A DNA stretch of 64,000 bases from Selenomonas sp. Lineage in GTDB: Bacteria; Bacillota; Negativicutes; Selenomonadales; Selenomonadaceae. Location of the stretch: assembly GCF_022771645.1 (NCBI RefSeq), contig NZ_JALFCU010000064.1, positions 1 to 64,000 on the forward strand, in the 5' to 3' direction. Numbering within the stretch: position 1 is the stretch's first letter; every line of letters starts with the position of its first letter. Below are positions 16,798-24,158 of this stretch, piece after piece. Made by a program: the position numbers and the translations under genes. The notes below the pieces were generated by a model. That model worked only from the letters and a program-made list of their open reading frames with translations, was not told where the DNA came from and did not search any database.

Positions 16798-17862
16798 TTA
16801 TCCGACGCGCTCCCAACGAATGGCATTCTCGAGCTCCGGGTGCTCCTGCCGGTACGCTTTCATGATGGCCGCCCAATCGTAGCCGCGTGCGCTGTTGTGC
16901 GCCTCTTCGTTCGGACGCTCGACGACCGTGCCGTCGGAGCGCACGCCGTAGTTCAGCGGACCGTCGAAGTCCGCCGGTGCGTCCTCTGCAATCAGGTGGA
17001 CGATGGCGCGGTCGTGGCGGTAGGCCGCGAGGCCGTCTTCGAGCGACGATTTCTTCCGGACGCTGCCGGCAGAGAGCGTTCCGTCCGCTGCGTCATCCCC
17101 GCCGAGCATCTTGTCGACGATGGACAGTTCCTGCGACTGGCGGTTCATTTCCTGCATGTAGCTGTAGACCGCCATGGACTGCCCGAAATACGTCTTCGGC
17201 TTGCCCGTCGTCGCGTCCTTGAGGTCGAGCGGCGAGAACGGCGTGCTCTCGATGTCCTCCTGGAACCATTCGCTCTTCCAGTCGATGTCGATGCAACGCT
17301 GCACCGAACCGACCATGGAGCGGATCTTGTTCAGCATCTCATTCTGGTGGTCGCCGTCGAGCATGTCCAAGCGGTCTTGGATGCTCTGGAGGTACGTGTC
17401 CTTGCCGCTGCGGATGGCAGACTCCTGCTTGTGGCTGTAGCCGTTCAGCGCCTTGCCGAGCTCCTGCAAATTGCCGACATTCCAGTAATTCTTGGGGTCT
17501 TCGATCATGCTGGAAAGATGCGACTCGATCGCTTCCATGTCCGTCGCAAGCGAAAAGACTTCCGCCCAGTTATCATCCGTGAGGAAGAAAATCGGGCCTT
17601 CATTCTTCAGCGGCTCGATGGGCTCGCCGACCTCGATGGCTTCCTTCGGGACGGGCACATCGGACAGCAGCGCATCGTTCCGCTGTTTTTCCGCTTCCTG
17701 CAACTGCCGTCCGGCGTCGCTGATCTCCACGCCATACGCCGCTGCGAAGTCCTTTGCGCCCTTGCCCTGTTCATCAGCAACAGCCGTTCCCGCGACGGAC
17801 GCGATGCCATCCTGCTGCAAGAGATGCGCGTGCGCTGCCAGCGCGTTTGTTAGAATCTGCAT
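16798..17862 (-). CDS. Unknown protein behind a sigma-28-type promoter
   Basis: 354 residues that I do not recognise. There is no signal peptide or membrane helix. The N-terminal 60 residues are Ala/Gln-rich and contain GVEISDAGRQLQEAEKQ, a pattern reminiscent of the FlgM N-terminal region and of flagellum-exported proteins. The middle is acidic and helical (ATDMEAIESHLSSMIED). The C-terminus is RGYDWAAIMKAYRQEHPE. The start at ATG 17862 follows GGAGGT. The promoter (17905-17931) matches the flagellar sigma factor consensus, which suggests a motility or chemotaxis link. That link is inference only. Confidence 0.75.
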   Translation of the reverse strand: MQILTNALAAHAHLLQQDGIASVAGTAVADEQGKGAKDFAAAYGVEISDAGRQLQEAEKQRNDALLSDVPVPKEAIEVGEPIEPLKNEGPIFFLTDDNWAEVFSLATDMEAIESHLSSMIEDPKNYWNVGNLQELGKALNGYSHKQESAIRSGKDTYLQSIQDRLDMLDGDHQNEMLNKIRSMVGSVQRCIDIDWKSEWFQEDIESTPFSPLDLKDATTGKPKTYFGQSMAVYSYMQEMNRQSQELSIVDKMLGGDDAADGTLSAGSVRKKSSLEDGLAAYRHDRAIVHLIAEDAPADFDGPLNYGVRSDGTVVERPNEEAHNSARGYDWAAIMKAYRQEHPELENAIRWERVG

Positions 17863-17904
17863 CCTGTACCTCCGTGTCCTGCATCATAACCTTTCTATAT
17901 GTTT

Positions 17905-17931
17905 TTATCGGTGATTTCTATCGTTTTCTTA
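17905..17931 (-). promoter_or_regulatory. Sigma-28 (SigD/FliA)-type promoter
   Basis: Minus strand TAAG (17928-17931), 15-bp spacer, ACCGATAA (17905-17912), compared with the consensus TAAA-N15-GCCGATAA. It ends about 43 bp before the start codon of the unknown gene. Confidence 0.6.
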
Positions 17932-17946
17932 AATATTTTTTGCAAA

Positions 17947-17980
17947 AAAAGACCAGCACCGTTGCCAGCGCTGGTCTTTT
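17947..17980. terminator. Bidirectional terminator behind the LacX-type gene
   Basis: AAAAGACCAGC (17947-17957) pairs with GCTGGTCTTTT (17970-17980), with T-runs on both strands. On the minus strand it ends the epimerase transcript. Confidence 0.85.
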
Positions 17981-18019
17981 TCGTCTTGTGTGGTTTTCTG
18001 GTAGTTATGCGCAGCTGCT

Positions 18020-18895
18020 TCAACCGATGGAAATCGTGTATTCCGCATGGAACGTCGCGCTCGGCGCGAGCTTTTGCACGCCCTCCTTGTCCTCGAACGC
18101 GCCGTCGAAACCTTCGACGTCCGCGTGGCCATACCACGGCTCGAGGCAGAGGAACGGCGCGCCGCCCTGTTCCGGCATCCAGAAGCCCCAGTATGGGAAG
18201 CCAGGCGCGGAGATCGTCAGCGACTTCGCGCTCTTCGTCGAGCGGATCGTGACGGCGTCGGACTTCAAATCGTCGAACGCGAGCACGCCGTCATGGAACA
18301 GCGCATCGCTGAGCGGCAGCTGCTTGCCGCGGAGGCACGGCGTTTTCTCGTGCGTGAAGAAGACGCCGGGGGCGAGCTTGACCTTTTGCGCGTCCTCGTC
18401 GCGCTCGAACGCGAGATAGCAATCCGCGAGCGTCTCGCCGTACACGATCGGGCAGCGGAACGCGGGATGCGCGCCGATGGAAAAGACCATCTCCGTCGCG
18501 TCTTCGTTCGTCACGTCCCACGCAACGCGGATGGAGCGGCCGACGAGCGCATAGCTGACCTCGACGCGGAATTTCCACGGATACTTCGTGAGCGTCTCCT
18601 CCGTCCAGCCGAGCGCGAAGCGGATCGCGTCCGCTTTCTGCTCGACGAGCTCGAAGTCCGAGATACGCGCGAGGCCGTGCGCCGGCAGCTCGTACGTCTT
18701 GCCATCCACACGATATTTCCCATCAACGAGCTTGCCGACGATGGGGAACAGCAACGGTGAGCTGTACTTCCACCACGTCGGATCGCCGCGCCAGAGGTAT
18801 TCCGTCTCGTCCGCACGTTCCTTGATGGAGCGCAGTTCCGCGCCGTGGTCGCGCACCTGCACGAGCAGGTCGTCGTTTTCCAATGAATAAAGCAT
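18020..18895 (-). CDS. LacX-type aldose 1-epimerase family protein
   Basis: 291-residue galactose-mutarotase-fold protein of the LacX subgroup. N-terminal MLYSLENDDLLVQVRDHGAE leads to LWRGDPTWWKYSSPLLFPIVGK and, in the middle, the FSIGAHPAFRCP block with the general-acid His; LCLEPWYGHAD comes near the end. It probably interconverts anomers of a hexose or hexose phosphate in the cytoplasm, but the substrate is not predictable. Start at ATG 18895 behind AAAGGA. Monocistronic. A second mutarotase (galM) is at 43953. Confidence 0.87.
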   Translation of the reverse strand: MLYSLENDDLLVQVRDHGAELRSIKERADETEYLWRGDPTWWKYSSPLLFPIVGKLVDGKYRVDGKTYELPAHGLARISDFELVEQKADAIRFALGWTEETLTKYPWKFRVEVSYALVGRSIRVAWDVTNEDATEMVFSIGAHPAFRCPIVYGETLADCYLAFERDEDAQKVKLAPGVFFTHEKTPCLRGKQLPLSDALFHDGVLAFDDLKSDAVTIRSTKSAKSLTISAPGFPYWGFWMPEQGGAPFLCLEPWYGHADVEGFDGAFEDKEGVQKLAPSATFHAEYTISIG

Positions 18896-18939
18896 GATGT
18901 TCCGTCCTTTCTCTTGCAACGTGTCTGGATGCTGCTTCG

Positions 18940-18945
18940 ATTATA
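18940..18945 (-). promoter_or_regulatory. -10 element of the LacX-type gene
   Basis: Minus strand TATAAT 44 bp before the start codon; no convincing -35 is seen. Confidence 0.45.
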
Positions 18946-19016
18946 TCGAAAAACGCGCGCGAATCCTAGCCGATTCGTTTCCACATTTTGGAAGGAGCCA
19001 TCAAATTTTCCTCTTT

Positions 19017-19211
19017 TCACGCCAGCATCTTCAGCCCCGCGATGCCGCCGACGATCATCAGCAGGCAGACCACCTGCATGGGCATCAAGGTCTCATGGAA
19101 CAGCATGACGCTCGGAACGAGGCGCGTAAAGCCTTCCGAATACTTCATCGCGATCGCCCACGTCACTTCCGTCACGCCGGCGAAGAACAGGATGAGCCAA
19201 GCCGTTTTCAT
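19017..19211 (-). pseudogene. Internally deleted SMR (SugE-like) transporter
   Basis: 64 codons, open and well started (GGAGGG before ATG 19211). Residues 1-36 match the first helix region of SugE-type small multidrug resistance proteins (AGVTEVTWAIAMKYSEGFTRL). The rest (FHETLMPMQVVCLLMIVGGI) matches helix 4. The two middle helices, about 40 residues of a normal 105, are missing without loss of frame. SMR proteins need four helices for transport, so this is probably a remnant; a two-helix product could still be made. The leader carries a terminator-like hairpin. Confidence 0.7.
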
Positions 19212-19226
19212 GATGTCTTTCCCTCC

Positions 19227-19286
19227 AAAAGAAAATGCACCGGCTTCCCCGCACCTTCAAAGGCCTAACGGTGTGGGACCGATGCA
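19227..19286 (-). promoter_or_regulatory. Structured leader with terminator-like hairpin before the SMR gene
   Basis: On the minus strand TGCATCGG pairs with CCGGTGCA and, inside, CCCACACC pairs with GGTGCGGG. TTTTCTTTT follows, then the GGAGGG ribosome site. A smaller CTGCC/GGCAG hairpin lies upstream (19293-19306) and an extended -10 TAGAAT at 19324-19329. It may be only the terminator of the ATPase operon, or an attenuator. It does not match the guanidine riboswitch consensuses I know. Confidence 0.5.
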
Positions 19287-19375
19287 TATTGTTCTGCCCG
19301 GCGGCAGATGTTTTATTTGTTCTATTCTACCACAAGAACGGCACTGCTGCCAGCACGTTTTTTATGCGCCCTGCC

Positions 19376-21490
19376 TCACGCTCGTTTCCGTGCGAACATG
19401 CCCGGTTGCGCCGTTTTCAAAATGCGACAGCTGTTCAGCACGACGGCGAGCGTCGCCGTGTTGTGGATGACGGCGGCGTAGAGCGGGCTGATGCGGCCGA
19501 GCGCGCCAAGAAGCATGGCGGCGCTGTTGACGAGGATCGTTGCCATGAAGTTCTGATGCACGAGGCGCATCGTGCGGCGGCCGAGCGCGAGCGCTTCCAT
19601 GAGGCGCGCCGGGTCTTCACCGTGGATCGTGACGGCAGACGACTCCGCTGCGATGTCCGTCTGGCGGCCGCCGAGCGACACGCCGACGTCAGCGAAGGCC
19701 AGCGCCGGCGCGTCGTTGATGCCGTCGCCGACCATCATGACCGTGCCGCGCTGCTTCAGCTTGTTGACGTAGTCGGATTTGTCCTCCGGCAGGATCTCCG
19801 CGTGGTACGCGTCGATGTCCATGTCCTGCGCGACGCGCTCGGCGACGGCCTTGCTGTCGCCCGTCAGCATGACGATCTCGTCGATGCCGTAGCGGCGCAT
19901 CTGGTTCAGCGTCTTCTTCATCGCGGGACGAATCGGGTCTTCGATGCCGATGACGCCGAGCAGTTCCTTGTCACGCGCGACGTAAAGGAGGTTCTTGCCG
20001 TCAAGGCTGCTGTCGACGATGCCGCCCGTATCTTTCACGCCGTTTTCGGCGAGGAACTTCTTGCTGCCGACGCGGATCGTGCCGCCTTTGTACGTTTCGA
20101 AGTCCGGTACCTCGGCGAGCATGCCGCGCGCGACGATCGTCTTGCTGTCGATGTGCTGCGGCGTCTCCCACTCGTGTTCCTTCACGTACTTCTGGATGGC
20201 GACGGCGAGCGGATGGACGGAGTGCTGCTCGGCAGAGGCCGCGAGCAGGATCATTTCCTTCTCGTCGACGCCTGCGGCGGTGCGCGTGAACGCGATCTGC
20301 GGGATGCCGACCGTCAGCGTGCCGGTCTTGTCGAGCACGACGGTGTCCGTCTCAGCGAGCGCTTCGATGTAGTTGCCGCCCTTGACGAGGATGCCGCGCT
20401 TCGCGGCGGCGCTGATGGCCGCCGAGATGGCCGTGGCTGTCGAGAGCTTCAGCCCGCAGGAGAAATCAATGAAGAGGAGGTTCAGCACGCGCTGCCAGTC
20501 GCGCGTCGCGCCGTAGACGATGGCCGCGCCGAGAAACGACACCGGCACGAGGAAGTTCGCCATCTGATCGGCGAAGTTCTGCACGGGCGCCTTGCGGTTC
20601 TGCGCCTCCTCGACGAGGTGGACGATGTGCGCGAGGCTCGTGTCGCTGCCGACCTTCTCGACCTCGATGACGAGCTCGCCGGCCTCGACGACGGAGCCGG
20701 CGTAGACGGGCGAATCCTTGTGCTTCATCGCAGGATTCGACTCGCCCGTGATCGACGCCTGATTCACGGCGGCAGAACCCGCGAGCACGCGGCCGTCGAT
20801 GACGATCTTTTCGCCCGTGTGCGCGGCGATCGTGTCGCCGGCGTGCACCTGCTCAACAGGAATTTTCTTTTCCACGCCGTTCTCGACGAGCCAGACATAG
20901 CGCTGGTCGAGCGACAAGAGGCCGGAAATCTGCGTGCGCGCGCGCTCGGCGGCGTAGCTCGTCAGCATCTCCGCGCCGTTCGACAGTGTGAGGAGCGTCA
21001 GGCTCGACTCCGGCTTGCCCGCGAGCACGGATGCGATGACCGCCGTCGCCGTCAGCGTGTCAGCATTGAGCTGGTGCTCCTGCAACGGTCCTTTGATGCC
21101 GTTCGTGATGAATTTGCGCGCGAGGAAAATCGTCAGCAGGCTGCGCGCGATCTTCGTCGCGGCGAAGAGCTCCGGCGACGTCTTGCGCAAGATCTGCACG
21201 GCCGCAAAGCCCGCGAGCGACACGAGCGCGTCGCGGCGGTACTCGGCGAGGCGCTCGGCCGGCGTGATGGCGGCCTCTTTCGCCGCGCGCACGGCCGCGA
21301 TCGCGAGCTGCTGGATTTCCTGCGCGGGGAGCGTGCCGACATACCAGATACGGATGAGTTTTTCATCGACGAGCACGGCCTTCACCGTGCGAAAACGGCG
21401 GATGACTGCCGCGAGTTCTGCGCGTTTTTCGCGCGGCAGAGCAATCGGCAGGACGTAATTCATGCGCCCGTAACGGAGTGCGCTGCTCAT
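19376..21490 (-). CDS. Heavy-metal P1B-type ATPase
   Basis: 704 residues. An N-terminal HMA-like region without metal-binding cysteines is followed by membrane helices, the actuator domain (TGESNPA), the transmembrane metal site, phosphorylation motif DKTGTLT, HSVHPLA, TGDSKAV, GDGINDAPAL, and a final HNTATLAVVLNS helix. The usual CPC of metal ATPases is replaced by SCG (DFSCGLKLST), as in a subgroup encoded beside HMA2 proteins, so the exported metal cannot be assigned. The ATG at 21490 overlaps the stop of the preceding small ORF (ATGA). Last gene of an operon with a palindromic operator. Confidence 0.9.
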   Translation of the reverse strand: MSSALRYGRMNYVLPIALPREKRAELAAVIRRFRTVKAVLVDEKLIRIWYVGTLPAQEIQQLAIAAVRAAKEAAITPAERLAEYRRDALVSLAGFAAVQILRKTSPELFAATKIARSLLTIFLARKFITNGIKGPLQEHQLNADTLTATAVIASVLAGKPESSLTLLTLSNGAEMLTSYAAERARTQISGLLSLDQRYVWLVENGVEKKIPVEQVHAGDTIAAHTGEKIVIDGRVLAGSAAVNQASITGESNPAMKHKDSPVYAGSVVEAGELVIEVEKVGSDTSLAHIVHLVEEAQNRKAPVQNFADQMANFLVPVSFLGAAIVYGATRDWQRVLNLLFIDFSCGLKLSTATAISAAISAAAKRGILVKGGNYIEALAETDTVVLDKTGTLTVGIPQIAFTRTAAGVDEKEMILLAASAEQHSVHPLAVAIQKYVKEHEWETPQHIDSKTIVARGMLAEVPDFETYKGGTIRVGSKKFLAENGVKDTGGIVDSSLDGKNLLYVARDKELLGVIGIEDPIRPAMKKTLNQMRRYGIDEIVMLTGDSKAVAERVAQDMDIDAYHAEILPEDKSDYVNKLKQRGTVMMVGDGINDAPALAFADVGVSLGGRQTDIAAESSAVTIHGEDPARLMEALALGRRTMRLVHQNFMATILVNSAAMLLGALGRISPLYAAVIHNTATLAVVLNSCRILKTAQPGMFARKRA

Positions 21491-21818
21491 ACCGTTCGCC
21501 ATCCTCTCATGAGCGAGACGGCCCACCAGAGCATCTGCGAGCCGGACGGGTACTGTTTCATCAAGATCATCTTGCGCAGGCCGCGCAGCAGGAAAATGAG
21601 GAACACGGCCGAGCTGATGTCGAGCCAGCCGTGCGACGCCGTGCGGATCCAAGCAGAAAAGTCGCGCACCGTGCACCTGCCGCCCGCGCGCCCGCCGTCA
21701 GATGCGGCACGGGATTCTGGAAGCGCGGCACGGACTGCTTCGCTCCTCTGCCAAACATCATCTGATGGATGCTCTTGCCGATGGCCGCGCCCATCATGAA
21801 ACCGGATACATACGACAT
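21487..21818 (-). pseudogene. Frame-broken ATPase-associated membrane protein
   Basis: A good start (AGGAGA before ATG 21818) opens MSYVSGFMMGAAIGKSIHQMM. After about 45 codons that frame becomes Arg/Ser-rich and meaningless. In another frame the DNA from about 21670 encodes RDFSAWIRTASHGWLDIS, a hydrophobic helix and PSGSQMLWWAVSLMRGW, ending at 21487 in an ATGA overlap with the ATPase. Both parts resemble the ends of HMA2-type proteins found with such ATPases, as I recall them. I read it as one gene that lost its middle and its frame. Two separate small genes are the alternative. Confidence 0.5.
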
Positions 21819-21822
21819 CCGA

Positions 21823-22122
21823 TCATCTCCTTTTTGCATGCGTCATGATATATTCTTCAACCTTGCGGAGCTCCGCGTTCTTGCGCAAGGTCTCCGGCTC
21901 ATATTTGATGAGGATCGAGCCCGTGACCGTGCTCGTCTCGACGCTCGTGATCTCGGAGAACGCACCGAGCTGTGCCTGCACCTCGACCTCGAGCGCCGGG
22001 TTGTTCACGAGTTGCTTCGTATAGAGCCGCACGCGCCCCGGGATATAGGACGAGATCTCGACGGAACGGATGAAGAGGTCGAGCTTCGTCGTCGGGATCT
22101 GGAGCGTATTCATGAGATTCAT
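21823..22122 (-). CDS. HMA2-type small protein of the metal ATPase operon
   Basis: 99 residues with an HMA2-type domain: VEISSYIPGRVRLYTKQLV followed by TSVETSTVTGSILIKYEPE. These domains resemble heavy-metal-associated folds but lack the CxxC pair, and they occur beside or fused to P-type ATPases. The ATG at 22122 is chosen because GGAGT lies 7 bp upstream. It stands 4 bp before the next start, so it is co-translated with the ATPase block. Confidence 0.7.
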   Translation of the reverse strand: MNLMNTLQIPTTKLDLFIRSVEISSYIPGRVRLYTKQLVNNPALEVEVQAQLGAFSEITSVETSTVTGSILIKYEPETLRKNAELRKVEEYIMTHAKRR

Positions 22123-22144
22123 TTTCATTACTCCTTTAGAAAAA

Positions 22145-22179
22145 TGGGGCTGACGCGTCCTCGCGGAGCGACAGCCCCA
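22145..22179 (-). terminator. Intra-operon terminator or attenuator
   Basis: TGGGGCTG (minus strand 22179-22172) pairs with CAGCCCCA through a GC-rich inner stem with a bulge, followed by TTTTTCT. It lies between the 67-residue gene and the HMA2 gene and would lower downstream expression. Confidence 0.55.
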
Positions 22180-22202
22180 TTCGGGAAGGCGCAAGAAATA
22201 AC

Positions 22203-22406
22203 TTATTTCTTCGCTTCCTGTGCTGCGATCAGATCCTCGAGCTCTTCCTTCTGACGCTGAAGTTCAGCGAGCGGAAGCTCGGCCGTCGGGGCAGCCGGCT
22301 GGAGAGCGGCGAGCTGCTGCTCGCGCTCCTGCATGAATCGATAGCCGAAGATGCCAGCGACAGCGCCAACAGCGAGGCCGATCCAAAAATCGGTTTTCTG
22401 GAACAT
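22203..22406 (-). CDS. Small single-helix membrane protein, first gene of the metal ATPase operon
   Basis: 67 residues: an N-terminal membrane helix (FWIGLAVGAVAGIFGYRFM), an Ala/Pro linker, then a charged coiled-coil tail (LQRQKEELEDLIAAQEAKK). Function unknown. Start behind GGAGG. It is the promoter-proximal gene, so it is likely the most highly expressed one given the attenuator that follows. Confidence 0.7.
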   Translation of the reverse strand: MFQKTDFWIGLAVGAVAGIFGYRFMQEREQQLAALQPAAPTAELPLAELQRQKEELEDLIAAQEAKK

Positions 22407-22510
22407 GTGGATTCCCTCCTCTGACCATGATTCGCGGGAAGCGCGCCTGCTTCCCTACAGGAATCGCCGAGCGACGCGAGCGTCTCCCGGCGATCCCCGA
22501 CACAAAAGGG

Positions 22511-22537
22511 TTGGAATGATAGCGACTACCATTCCAA
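22511..22537. promoter_or_regulatory. Palindromic operator of the metal ATPase operon
   Basis: TTGGAATGATAG-CGA-CTACCATTCCAA: 12-bp arms with one mismatch, directly at the predicted transcription start. The form suits a Fur/Zur/MntR-type metalloregulator, but the regulator is not identified. Confidence 0.65.
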
Positions 22538-22542
22538 TCCCC

Positions 22543-22571
22543 ATCATAGCAAAGAGTTATGGCCTTGTCAA
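22543..22571 (-). promoter_or_regulatory. Promoter of the metal ATPase operon
   Basis: Minus strand TTGACA (22566-22571), 17 bp, TATGAT (22543-22548). Confidence 0.85.
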
Positions 22572-22589
22572 TGAGAACGTCTCTATTTA

Positions 22590-23384
22590 TCAAGACGATT
22601 TTTTCCGTCCGCGCGCGCCCGCCATCTGGAAAAAGTCAACGGCGAGCAGCGCTTTCGCGGCCGCGGACTGCGGCGCAGAAATCACGCGAGACGCCTCCGC
22701 GTCCTCGACGATGCGGCCGGCGTCCATGACGAGGATGCGGTCGGCGGCGCGTGCAAGGAGCGGCAGGTCGTGCGTGATGAAGAGGCACGCGATGCGCTCT
22801 TCCTGCGTCAGCGCGCGGATGAGCGCGACGATCTTGCCTTGCAGGGTCACGTCGAGCGCGCTCGTGACTTCGTCGCAGAGCAGCACGCGCGGATGGGTCG
22901 CGACGGCGCGCGCGATCGCCGCGCGCTGGCATTGCCCGCCGCTGACCTCGAACGGATACTGCGCGAGCAGCGCCTCAGGGAGCTCGACGGCATCGAGCAG
23001 CTCCTTCGTGCGCGCAGCGATGTCCGCACGCGACCAGCCGCGCGCGCGCATCGGCTCGGCGATGCTCCAGCCGAGCGTCTTGCGCGGATCGAACGACGAC
23101 TCGGGCTGCTGAAAGACCATCGCGAGATGCTGGAAGCGCTCGCGCGTGCCAAGCTGCCGCGCGTCAAACGTCTGCGCACCGAGCGAAATCGTGCCGCTGT
23201 CCGCCGCTTCGAGCCCCGCGATGATCCGCGCCGTCGTGCTCTTGCCGCAGCCCGAGACGCCGACGAGGCCGGCGCATTCGCCGGGTGCGAGCGCGAACGT
23301 CACGTCGTGCAGCACGTCTTTCGCATTACGGCCGTGGAACGATTTCGTGAGATGCGTGACGGCGAGCGCCGGTTCTTCATGCAA
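22590..23384 (-). CDS. Nickel/peptide-type ABC transporter ATPase (second subunit)
   Basis: 264-residue ATPase of the Dpp/Nik/Opp family. Walker A is GVSGCGKST, Q-loop MVFQQPESSFDP, signature VSGGQCQRAA, Walker B VLLCDEVTSALD, and the H-loop follows (FITHDLPLL). A TTG at 23384 is taken as start because GGGGGAGGG lies just upstream and it overlaps the end of the preceding ATPase gene by 8 bp. Last gene of the five-gene transporter operon. Confidence 0.88.
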   Translation of the reverse strand: MHEEPALAVTHLTKSFHGRNAKDVLHDVTFALAPGECAGLVGVSGCGKSTTARIIAGLEAADSGTISLGAQTFDARQLGTRERFQHLAMVFQQPESSFDPRKTLGWSIAEPMRARGWSRADIAARTKELLDAVELPEALLAQYPFEVSGGQCQRAAIARAVATHPRVLLCDEVTSALDVTLQGKIVALIRALTQEERIACLFITHDLPLLARAADRILVMDAGRIVEDAEASRVISAPQSAAAKALLAVDFFQMAGARGRKKSS

Positions 23385-24156
23385 CGCTGTTCCCTCCCCC
23401 GATGCGTGGCACGGCGGCGATGAGCGCTTTCGTGTACGCCGATGTTGGCGCGTGGAAAATCTTTTCGCGCGTTCCGTTCTCGACGACGCGGCCATTTTTC
23501 AGGACGAGGAGCTCGTCCGCCATGTAATACGCGACGCCCATGTGATGCGTGACGAGGATGAGCGCCGTGCCGTTTTCCTTGCAGAGCGCGAGGAGCTCGC
23601 GCACGACCTGGACCTGCGTGACGCTATCGAGCGCGGACGTCGGCTCGTCGGCGAGCAGGATGCGCGGCTTCATGAGGAGCGCCGCGAGGATGCCAACGCG
23701 CTGCCCCATGCCGCCCGAGAGTTCGAACGGATACGCGTCGAGCACGCTGTCGTCGAGGTGCAGCTTTGCGAGGAGCGGCTTTGCGTGCTCGCCCAGCTCT
23801 GCCCGCGACCAGCCTTTGTGACGGTGGACGCTGTCATAGAGCTCATCGCCGACGCGGCGCACGGGACAGAACGACGCGCCCGCGTCCTGGAAGATCATCG
23901 AGAGCACGGGGCCGGCGAGTTTGCGCCGCTCATTCGCACTTTTTTGCAGGAGGAGGTCGTCGTCGAGCAAGATTTTCCCGCCTGTGACCGTGCGCTCGTC
24001 GGACGGCAGGCCGAGGATGGCTTTCAATATCGTGCTCTTGCCGCTGCCGGACTCGCCGACGATGGCGAGGACGGCGCCTTCGCCGAGCGAAAAACTCACG
24101 TCATGGACGACTTCTGTGCCTTCCCATGCAATCGACAAATGTTGTACGTCTAACAT
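23377..24156 (-). CDS. Nickel/peptide-type ABC transporter ATPase (first subunit)
   Basis: 259-residue ATPase. Walker A GESGSGKST, FQDAGASFCPVRRVGDEL, signature LSGGMGQRV, Walker B ILLADEPTSALD and LVTHHMGVAY are all visible. It starts 2 bp after the substrate-binding protein gene; an upstream extension would be antisense-like in composition and was trimmed. It pairs with the second ATPase to power import. Confidence 0.9.
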   Translation of the reverse strand: MLDVQHLSIAWEGTEVVHDVSFSLGEGAVLAIVGESGSGKSTILKAILGLPSDERTVTGGKILLDDDLLLQKSANERRKLAGPVLSMIFQDAGASFCPVRRVGDELYDSVHRHKGWSRAELGEHAKPLLAKLHLDDSVLDAYPFELSGGMGQRVGILAALLMKPRILLADEPTSALDSVTQVQVVRELLALCKENGTALILVTHHMGVAYYMADELLVLKNGRVVENGTREKIFHAPTSAYTKALIAAVPRIGGGNSVA

Positions 24157-24158
24157 TG

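Noticed and set aside
21490..21676. An N-terminal extension of about 60 residues on the P-type ATPase
   Set aside because: The extension is an out-of-frame reading of the preceding small gene, and ATG 21490 forms the usual ATGA overlap.
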